NCBI GenBank assembly: GCA_900549445.1
Contig: UROS01000020.1
Location: forward strand, 1 to 20,769
DNA: 20,769 nt
Direction: 5' to 3'
From: an uncultured Porphyromonadaceae bacterium
GTDB lineage: Bacteria > Bacteroidota > Bacteroidia > Bacteroidales > Muribaculaceae
Part shown: in pieces, positions 14,940 to 20,769 of the stretch
Numbering within the stretch: position 1 is the stretch's first letter
How the letters are laid out: the number at the start of each line of letters is the position of its first letter
Program-made: the position numbers and the translations under genes
Notes under the pieces: model-generated
The model's database searches: none
What the model saw: only the letters and a program-made list of their open reading frames with translations
Told to the model about the DNA's origin: nothing

Positions 14940-14983
14940 AACGGCAGAGGCATCAGCGCTTTTAAACTGATGCCTCTGTCGTT
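14940..14983. terminator. Hairpin terminator after ridA, facing the convergent minus-strand operon
   Basis: Arms of 17 bases (14940-14956 and 14967-14983, core GGCAGAGGCATCAG/CTGATGCCTCTGTC) pair with one G-T wobble around a 10-base loop. It lies between convergent ridA and the 98-residue gene, touching the latter's stop codon, and can serve both. The T-tract on the plus side is interrupted. Confidence 0.75.
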
Positions 14984-15278
14984 ATCTGAATTTTAGCATA
15001 AGTATTCTTACCGGAGGAGAATCCGCCGGTATCCGGCGCCGGATATTTTCGAGAGATTCCGGAAAATTGTAAGGGTCGAGTCTGCAATCCTCCTCCCGGA
15101 GCAGACAATCACCCGGCAGAGCCACTATGACGCCGTTGAGCGCCTCGGTTGCCGGGGTCTCCATAGTGAACGGATGAAAAACAAGCCCGCAAGGACAGGC
15201 GTCGTCCCATTCCGCCACGACGTTGCGCAATACCATGCCCGAGGCCACGGCGGCATGGCAGTAAACCCTGCGGAGCAT
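14982..15278 (-). CDS. Small cysteine-containing protein of unknown function, coupled to the DUF4296 gene
   Basis: A 98-residue protein I do not recognise. It has no signal peptide or membrane segment. It contains five cysteines (7, 28, 30, 58, 65), including a CPC at 28-30, but no clear zinc-site spacing. Apparent strands include GMVLRNVVAEW (14-24), LNGVIVALPG (47-56) and PPVRILMLKF (88-97), suggesting a small alpha/beta fold. Its ATG overlaps the DUF4296 stop as ATGA, strong evidence that it is translated and is the last gene of the lspA transcript. The stop lies in the terminator hairpin. The frame and codon use look like real coding sequence. Confidence 0.65.
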   Translation of the reverse strand: MLRRVYCHAAVASGMVLRNVVAEWDDACPCGLVFHPFTMETPATEALNGVIVALPGDCLLREEDCRLDPYNFPESLENIRRRIPADSPPVRILMLKFR

Positions 15279-16084
15279 CAGCGGTGGCGGATAAGAGTTG
15301 AGGGATGGCGTGCGCGCATGGCCTTGTTGTTGTCCTTATTGCGGGTGCGCACGAGTGAAATCGAATCGAGAAACGCCACTTCGCCCGGCGCGGGCGAGTA
15401 GCGCAGCGAGCCGTAGATATTGATGCCCGACTTGACCGAATCCAGCACAATTTCCAGACTGTGCATGCCGTCGCCGCTGAATGAAGCCGAAGAATATTCG
15501 GTGGTTCCGTCGTTGTACTCCACGGCAATATCCATCGTCATGGGCGAACGTGTGTCGGCCATCTTCGCGTTAAGCGTAAATCGGTCGCCGCGCTCCCAGT
15601 TGCGGTCGGTGGTATGGTGGAAACGTATTATGTCGCTTGCCATGTCGGTGGTGAAACGCTGGGTGCGCAATCCCTGCCAGATGTTGACCGAGTCGCCGTC
15701 CGCGCTGGTCGTCACGGCTAATTTCGTGCGCGCACCCGACTTCTCTGCTTCCGCTATCCGATCCTCGAGGATGGAAATGGTCTTGTCGTAGACCTCCATG
15801 TATTTGTCAATGTGATGTCCGTACCATACCATCGACGTATCGACCTGTTCGTCGGTCACACCGTGCCGCCGGTAAACCGATTGCTTCATCAGCATCTTCA
15901 TGGAGTCGGAACTGTAGACGCGGGAATTGTCCTCAACCACCGCCTCGCCTATATGAACGTCGGCCATAAGCTCCGCCATTTTGTCTGGCGCGATGACCTC
16001 GGAAGGCACTTGCCTGCAGGCCGTCATTCCCAACAGTAGCGAGGCCGCTACCGGAATCAGCGCCCGTAAAGAATCAGTCAGCAT
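15278..16084 (-). CDS. DUF4296-domain lipoprotein
   Basis: A 268-residue protein with an N-terminal hydrophobic signal and lipobox MTAC, giving Cys23 as the lipidated residue. Residues 30-115 match the Bacteroidetes DUF4296 pattern: PDKMAELMADVHIGEAVV, then YRRHGVTDEQVDTSMVWYGHHIDKYMEVYDKTISILEDRI, a helical unit. The remaining 150 residues are beta-rich and resemble a small ligand-binding or jelly-roll domain (ERGDRFTLNAKM, MTMDIAVEYNDGT, GINIYGSLRYSPAPGEVAFLDSISL). The function is unknown. The gene overlaps the 3' end of lspA by 11 bp, so the lipoprotein and the peptidase that would process it are co-translated. Confidence 0.85.
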   Translation of the reverse strand: MLTDSLRALIPVAASLLLGMTACRQVPSEVIAPDKMAELMADVHIGEAVVEDNSRVYSSDSMKMLMKQSVYRRHGVTDEQVDTSMVWYGHHIDKYMEVYDKTISILEDRIAEAEKSGARTKLAVTTSADGDSVNIWQGLRTQRFTTDMASDIIRFHHTTDRNWERGDRFTLNAKMADTRSPMTMDIAVEYNDGTTEYSSASFSGDGMHSLEIVLDSVKSGINIYGSLRYSPAPGEVAFLDSISLVRTRNKDNNKAMRARHPSTLIRHR

Positions 16085-16748
16085 CGCCGTTGCCTTTCTC
16101 CCCGGAGGGATTATCGAGTTTGAGTTCCTCTTCCCGGAGCGCCGACGGAGTCTGGATGCAGCGGTGGTAGAAAATCACCAAGGTGATGATGCCCACTGAA
16201 ATTGCAGCATCGGCGAAATTGAACACCGGCTGGAAAAACAGAAATTCTCTGCCGCCGCAGAATGGCATCCAGTCGGGCCATACGAACGAGAAAAGCGGAA
16301 AATAGAGCATGTCGACCACCTTGCCGTGGAAAAGCGGAGCATAACCTCCTCCCTCCGGAAACAGCACGGCCACTTCCGGCGGAAAAGGATTGTTGAAAAT
16401 CACACCGTAGAAAATACAGTCGAAAATATTGCCCGCCGCGCCCGCCGTGACGAGCGCCAGACAGACCATATAGCCGGTGGGAACCACCTTCAGACAACGT
16501 ATTTTCAGTATATACCACACGAGCACCCCAACGGCAAGAATCCTGAACAGTGTCAGAAAAAGCTTGCTGCCGAGTTCCATTCCGAAAGCCATTCCGTTGT
16601 TCTCGATGAAAAACAGCTGGAACCAGGAGAAGATTCTAACATCCTCTCCAAGATAGAAGTGGGTTTTCACCCATATTTTGAGAATCTGGTCTATAAGAAT
16701 GACGCAGACTATTATCAGAGCGGCGATCGTACCCTTTGAAAGTTTCAT
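16074..16748 (-). CDS. lspA: Lipoprotein signal peptidase (signal peptidase II)
   Basis: A 224-residue inner-membrane aspartyl protease that removes signal peptides from prolipoproteins. Visible are the first helix with IDQILKIWVK (19-28), the FIENNGMAFGM motif (47-57), and AGAAGNIFDCIFYG (102-115). The catalytic aspartates are Asp146 in GKVVDML and Asp180 in FNFADAAISVG. It is longer than the roughly 165-residue E. coli enzyme because of inserted segments at about 117-140 and between the two aspartates, plus a charged C-terminal tail; this is usual for Bacteroidetes LspA. It follows the DksA-like gene after 51 bp and overlaps the DUF4296 lipoprotein gene. Confidence 0.94.
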   Translation of the reverse strand: MKLSKGTIAALIIVCVILIDQILKIWVKTHFYLGEDVRIFSWFQLFFIENNGMAFGMELGSKLFLTLFRILAVGVLVWYILKIRCLKVVPTGYMVCLALVTAGAAGNIFDCIFYGVIFNNPFPPEVAVLFPEGGGYAPLFHGKVVDMLYFPLFSFVWPDWMPFCGGREFLFFQPVFNFADAAISVGIITLVIFYHRCIQTPSALREEELKLDNPSGEKGNGDAD

Positions 16749-16799
16749 GTTTCGGAATGACGGTGACTGTTTTATGAGATGTGAACGGCAGCGCGGCGA

Positions 16800-17183
16800 T
16801 TATTTTTTCTTCTGGGCGTTTTTGGCTTCCACGCTGCGTGTGGCGTGGGGCACGGCGCGCAGACGCTCCTTTGGAATGAGTTCGCCTGTCTCGCAGCAGA
16901 TGCCGTAGGTCTTGTTTTCTATGCGCAGAAGAGCGTTCTGCAGGTGGGTTATGAACTTTAGCTGACGCTGTGCCTGCTGTCCGGCCTCCTCTTTCGAAAG
17001 GGTTGTGGCACCCTCTTCGAGCACTTTGAACGTAGGCGAGGTGTCGGCGATATCGTTGCCTTCCGAATTGGTGAGAACAGACTTCAGCGAGTCGTATTCA
17101 CGCTGAGCCTTGGCAAGTTTTTCAAGAATGAGCTCCTTGAACTCCTGGAGTTCCTCGTCGGAGTATCTTTTCTTTTCGCTCAT
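16800..17183 (-). CDS. DksA/TraR-family regulator with reduced zinc site
   Basis: A 127-residue protein with a long N-terminal coiled coil (about 8-90) and a C-terminal globular part of DksA/TraR type. The coiled-coil tip region carries acidic residues in NDIADTSP (43-50), reminiscent of the DxxDxA tip that reaches into the RNA polymerase secondary channel. The C-terminal part has YGICCETGELIPKERLRAVPHAT (93-115). The first cysteines are present (Cys96, Cys97), but the second pair of a four-Cys finger is replaced by Pro-His-Ala. I recall this form as common in Bacteroidetes. It likely adjusts transcription initiation with ppGpp (inference). It lies 74 bp downstream of ileS, behind a hairpin. 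Confidence 0.85.
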   Translation of the reverse strand: MSEKKRYSDEELQEFKELILEKLAKAQREYDSLKSVLTNSEGNDIADTSPTFKVLEEGATTLSKEEAGQQAQRQLKFITHLQNALLRIENKTYGICCETGELIPKERLRAVPHATRSVEAKNAQKKK

Positions 17184-17213
17184 GGCAGTGTTTTTTATTA
17201 GGGTTAGAAAAGA

Positions 17214-17249
17214 ACCGGGCGGTAACTGCGGGAAGCAGCCCCGCCCGGT
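17214..17249 (-). terminator. Intrinsic terminator after ileS
   Basis: On the minus strand ACCGGGCGG (17249-17241) pairs with CCGCCCGGT (17222-17214) around an inner CTGC/GCAG hairpin, followed by TCTTTTCT. It sits just past the ileS stop and before dksA. I saw no promoter element between it and the DksA gene, so it may act as a partial terminator or attenuator. Confidence 0.65.
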
Positions 17250-17257
17250 ATAACGTA

Positions 17258-20200
17258 TTATTTATTCAACGTAATCATGACGTCAACGTTCACGTCGTCC
17301 ATCGAAAGCGTCTCCACGTCAGCGCTGCCCTGGGGGAGCGCAGCCACAGTGAGCGACGACGCGAGCACCTGACGCGATATGTAGTCGGCGAAATCGCGGA
17401 GCGCTTCGTCAGTGTCGGCACCGGGAGCGAACACGAGCGAGATGCGGTCGGTTATGTCGTAGTCGCGGCTCTTTCGGATATTCTGAATACGGTTCACTAT
17501 GTCGCGGGCAATGCCTTCGCGGCGCAGTCCGGGGGTGACGGTGACGTCGAGGGCTATCGTAAGCGAGCCGTCGTTAGCCACAAGCCAGCCGGGGATATCC
17601 TCGGAAATCACTTCGACGTCGGCGAGATCAACCACGGCAGGCGCACCGTTGACCTCGATGGTGAGCTGCCCTTCTTTTTCGAGACGCGCGATAGAGCTGT
17701 TGTCGAGATTTTTGAGCACTTCCGCCACGGCCTTCATGTTTTTGCCGTGCTTCGGCCCGAGCTTTTTGAAGTCCGGTTTCACGCGCTTCACGAGCACACC
17801 TTCGCCGGAGTCGACGATCTTCATCTCCTTTACATTGATCTCGCTCATCACGAGATCTTTCACCGCTTCAATAGCCTGGCGCTGGGCATCGTCGGCCACA
17901 GGAACCATAACGGTCTGCAGCGGCTGGCGCACTTTCAGGTTCACCTTGCGGCGCAGTGCGAGTGCCATCGAAGTGATTTCCTGCGCCATCTTCATGCGGT
18001 TTTCGAGAGCACTGTCAATCAGGGTTTCGTCGGCGACAGGAAATTTCGCCAGATGAACCGAACCGTCGCCAAGGGTGAGATCACGGTAGAGCGCGTCGGC
18101 GTAGAACGGAGCGAACGGCGCTATGAGCAACGAAATCGTGCGCAGGCAGGTGTAGAGCGTCTGATATGCGGCGAGTTTGTCGTCGGTCATGCCGCCCCCC
18201 CAGAAGCGCTTGCGGTTGAGGCGGACATACCAGTTCGAGAGATTGTCGTTTACGAAATCATTGATGGCACGTGCCGCGCGGGTGGGCTCGTAATCGTCGA
18301 GAGCAGTTGTCACATCTTTCACGAGAGTGTTGAGAAGCGACAGTATCCAGCGGTCTATTTCGGGGCGTTTCTCCACCGGAATCTGCGGTGCTGTCGGGTC
18401 GAAACCGTCGACATTGGCGTAGAGGGCGAAGAAACTGTAGGTATTATATATTGTGGAGAAGAGCTTGCGCGAGGTCTCCTGCACGCCCTTGAGATCGAAC
18501 TTGAGGTTGTCCCAGGGCGACGAGTTTGCAATCATATACCAGCGCACGGGATCGGCGCCGAATTCGCCGATCGGGTCGAATGGATTTATGGCATTGCCGA
18601 GACGTTTCGACATCTTGTTGCCATCCTTGTCGAGTACAAGGCCGTTGGAAACAACAGCCTTGTAGGCCACCGAGTCGAAAACCATACCGGCAATGGCGTG
18701 GAGAGTGAAGAACCAGCCGCGGGTCTGATCAACCCCTTCGGCTATGAAATCGGCGGGATAAACCTCGCGCTTTTCAAAAGCGTCTTTGTTTTCAAATGGA
18801 TAGTGGATCTGAGCGTATGGCATAGAACCGGAGTCGAACCACACGTCGATAAGGTCTTTCTCGCGGCGCATAGGCTTGCCTGAGGGCGACACGAGTATAA
18901 TATCGTCGACATACGGGCGATGGAGGTCGATGCGCTCGTAATTCTCCTTATTGTATTCGCCGGGCACGAATCCGGCTTTCTTATAAGGATTCTCAGCCAT
19001 GACGCCGGCTGCAACAGCCTTCTCGATTTCGGCATAGAGATGCTCGACGCTGTCGATTATCATCTCCTCAGAGCCGTCCTCCGTGCGCCAGATGGGGAGC
19101 GGGGTACCCCAGTAGCGGCTGCGCGAAAGGTTCCAGTCCTGCAGATTCTCGAGCCACTTGCCGAAACGGCCTGAGCCGGTCGAAGCCGGTTTCCACTTTA
19201 TACCTTCATTAAGCTCCATGAGGCGCTCGCGCACGGCGGTGGTCTTTATGAACCAGCTGTCGAGCGGGTAGTAGAGCACCGGCTTGTCGGTACGCCAGCA
19301 GTGGGGATAGCTGTGGACGTGCTTTTCGATGCGGAACACTTTGTCGGCTGCCTTGAGATCCATGCAGATCTGCACGTCGAGAGTCTCGGCGTCGGCAGGA
19401 ATGGAATCGTCGTAAGCGTTCTTCACATATTTGCCTTCCCACGGACGGTATGCCTCGACATCAACACGCTCCTCCACGAATTTCGGGTCGAGGTCGGAGA
19501 GCATATAGAACCGGCCTTTCAGGTCGACCATCGGGCGGATGTTGCCGTCGCGGTCAATGAGATGGAGCGGCGGGATGTTGTTCTGTTTCGACACCCGCTG
19601 GTCGTCGGCGCCGAAAGTTCCTGCTATATGCACGATGCCCGTACCGTCTTCGGTCGTGACATAGTCTCCCGGGATTACACGGAAAGCGCCCTCGCCCGGA
19701 TTTACCCACGGCAGAAGCTGTTCGTAGTGCATGCCGACGAATTCCGAACCCTTGTGCTCACCCACAACCTTATAGGGGACGAGCTTATCGCCTTTCTTAT
19801 ACTCGTCGAGTGCCAGATCAGCAGCCTTGGGATTGAAAATCGAACTGAAGAGCTCTTTAGCCACCACAACGGTAATCGGGTTGCCGCTGTAGGGGTTGTA
19901 GGTCTGTACGATGTTGTAGACTATGTTCGGACCCATGGCGAGCGCCGTGTTCGACGGCAGTGTCCACGGCGTGGTTGTCCATGCCAGGAAATAAGGCTTG
20001 CCCCACTGTGTGAACTCGGCGTTGATGGTGGCGAACTCAGGTTTGTCTTCTATAACAGCTGCAAACTCTGCTATGCAGGTGGTGTCTTTCACGTCGCGGT
20101 AGCATCCGGGCTGATTGAGCTCGTGGGAGCTCAGACCGGTTCCCGCAGCGGGAGAATAGGGCTGGATTGTATAGCCCTTGTAGAGGAAGCCCTTTTTATA

Positions 20201-20704
20201 GAGCTGCGCGAGAAGCCACCATACGGTTTCGATATAACGGTTGTCGTAGGTGATGTAAGCGTTGGGCATGTCGACCCAATAGCCCATCTGAGCGGTGAGT
20301 TCCTCCCACTCGCGGGTATATTTCATCACCTCGGCACGGCAGGCGGCGTTGTAGTCGTCGACCGAAATCTTCTTGCCGATGTCCTCCTTCGTGATACCGA
20401 GATTCTTCTCGACGCCCAGCTCCACGGGCAGTCCGTGGGTGTCCCAGCCGGCCTTGCGTTTCACCTGGAAGCCCTGCATGGTCTTATAGCGGCAGAATAT
20501 ATCTTTTATTGTACGCGCGAGCACGTGATGGATGCCCGGCTTGCCGTTGGCGGAAGGCGGCCCTTCGAAAAACACGAACGACGGGCAGCCCTCGCGCTCG
20601 GTCATGGTGCGTTCAAAAACGTTGTCGGCCTCCCATTTACCGCGCATCTCGCGGTTGATTTCCGGTAGATTGAGACCGTTGTATTCGTTGAATTTCTTGC
20701 TCAT
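17258..20704 (-). CDS. ileS: Isoleucyl-tRNA synthetase, eukaryote-like (IleRS2-type)
   Basis: A 1148-residue class I synthetase that charges tRNA-Ile. The Rossmann fold opens with FFEGPPSANGKPGIHHVLART (45-65). The HIGH signature here is Gly57-Ile-His-His60, i.e. GxHH instead of HxGH. The CP1 editing domain shows LAWTTTPWTLPSNTALAMG (about 241-259) and GTGIVHIAGTFGADD (about 355-370), GWFFTLHA precedes the second half, and the KMSKR loop is at 697-701. An anticodon-binding helical domain and a long C-terminal extension follow. Length and motifs place it in the IleRS2 group, which tolerates mupirocin. The ATG at 20704 lies 2 bp after the stop of a preceding partial frame; the gene ends at a terminator hairpin. 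Confidence 0.96.
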   Translation of the reverse strand: MSKKFNEYNGLNLPEINREMRGKWEADNVFERTMTEREGCPSFVFFEGPPSANGKPGIHHVLARTIKDIFCRYKTMQGFQVKRKAGWDTHGLPVELGVEKNLGITKEDIGKKISVDDYNAACRAEVMKYTREWEELTAQMGYWVDMPNAYITYDNRYIETVWWLLAQLYKKGFLYKGYTIQPYSPAAGTGLSSHELNQPGCYRDVKDTTCIAEFAAVIEDKPEFATINAEFTQWGKPYFLAWTTTPWTLPSNTALAMGPNIVYNIVQTYNPYSGNPITVVVAKELFSSIFNPKAADLALDEYKKGDKLVPYKVVGEHKGSEFVGMHYEQLLPWVNPGEGAFRVIPGDYVTTEDGTGIVHIAGTFGADDQRVSKQNNIPPLHLIDRDGNIRPMVDLKGRFYMLSDLDPKFVEERVDVEAYRPWEGKYVKNAYDDSIPADAETLDVQICMDLKAADKVFRIEKHVHSYPHCWRTDKPVLYYPLDSWFIKTTAVRERLMELNEGIKWKPASTGSGRFGKWLENLQDWNLSRSRYWGTPLPIWRTEDGSEEMIIDSVEHLYAEIEKAVAAGVMAENPYKKAGFVPGEYNKENYERIDLHRPYVDDIILVSPSGKPMRREKDLIDVWFDSGSMPYAQIHYPFENKDAFEKREVYPADFIAEGVDQTRGWFFTLHAIAGMVFDSVAYKAVVSNGLVLDKDGNKMSKRLGNAINPFDPIGEFGADPVRWYMIANSSPWDNLKFDLKGVQETSRKLFSTIYNTYSFFALYANVDGFDPTAPQIPVEKRPEIDRWILSLLNTLVKDVTTALDDYEPTRAARAINDFVNDNLSNWYVRLNRKRFWGGGMTDDKLAAYQTLYTCLRTISLLIAPFAPFYADALYRDLTLGDGSVHLAKFPVADETLIDSALENRMKMAQEITSMALALRRKVNLKVRQPLQTVMVPVADDAQRQAIEAVKDLVMSEINVKEMKIVDSGEGVLVKRVKPDFKKLGPKHGKNMKAVAEVLKNLDNSSIARLEKEGQLTIEVNGAPAVVDLADVEVISEDIPGWLVANDGSLTIALDVTVTPGLRREGIARDIVNRIQNIRKSRDYDITDRISLVFAPGADTDEALRDFADYISRQVLASSLTVAALPQGSADVETLSMDDVNVDVMITLNK

Positions 20705-20706
20705 GA

Positions 20707-20769
20707 TTACTTGAATTTCGAATATAATGACTGGAGTGCTTCCGTAAGACCGTCTCGGTTCTTACCGCC
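20707..20769 (-). CDS. Possible C-terminal end of an unidentified upstream gene
   Basis: On the minus strand a frame open from the window edge ends with TAA two bases before the ileS ATG (last residues LTEALQSLYSKFK). Twenty residues are too few to identify. The tight spacing to ileS and coding-like codons favour a real gene co-transcribed with ileS, but chance cannot be excluded. Confidence 0.4.
   Translation of the reverse strand, partial: GGKNRDGLTEALQSLYSKFK

Noticed and set aside
19301..20668. 455-codon open frame antisense to ileS
   Set aside because: Same reason: codon bias in ileS keeps the opposite frame open. The product lacks a recognisable fold, and the ileS motifs are unmistakable on the other strand.

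Overview
The window looks like a chromosomal segment of a Bacteroidales bacterium, probably a Muribaculaceae-like gut lineage; that placement is inference. The base composition is moderately GC-rich. Starts lack clear Shine-Dalgarno sequences. Several start codons are preceded by the Bacteroidetes -7 promoter element TAnnTTTG. The protein set also fits: a long PPi-dependent phosphofructokinase, a DUF4296 lipoprotein, a DksA-like protein without its second cysteine pair, and an IleRS of the eukaryote-like type.

Layout. (1) Positions 2-4949 (+) hold a compact export operon: the 3' end of a TolC-like outer-membrane protein, a lipoprotein membrane-fusion protein, two separately encoded ABC ATPases and two ABC-2 permeases, mostly joined by short overlaps. 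This is a YbhGFSR-type tripartite exporter whose two ATPases have complementary degenerate motifs. (2) 4931-5404 (-) is a small basic protein of unclear role, distantly like DUF6291. It is followed by a non-coding stretch with a four-copy 12/13-bp tandem repeat. (3) 5681-6753 (+) is an lrgA-lrgB (cidA-cidB) pair. (4) 6777-7598 (-) is an AraC regulator, divergent from an acyltransferase-3 membrane protein (7692-8867, +).

(5) 8864-10129 is the main accessory spot. A VOC/glyoxalase gene, translationally coupled to the acyltransferase, is cut off after about 20 recognisable residues. It is followed by an AT-richer segment carrying a winged-helix Fic protein. The Fic signature has Gln where the catalytic His normally sits, and the promoter carries repeated TCGCGATT-type sites. 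(6) A 403-bp gene-free stretch leads into PPi-phosphofructokinase (10533-12185, +), which ends at a strong hairpin shared with a convergent secreted esterase (12284-13105, -). (7) 13204-14922 (+) encodes a YihY/BrkB membrane protein with a C-terminal winged helix, then RidA, then a terminator hairpin.

(8) 14982-20769 is read on the minus strand: a partial unknown gene, ileS with its own terminator, a DksA-like regulator, lspA, a DUF4296 lipoprotein and a coupled cysteine-containing small protein. Putting a lipoprotein gene directly after the lipoprotein signal peptidase gene, with an 11-bp overlap, is a neat functional pairing.

I saw no tRNA, rRNA, CRISPR array, insertion sequence or complete mobile element. 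The most unusual material is the Fic locus and its operator-like repeats. The rest is mostly core or common Bacteroidales content.
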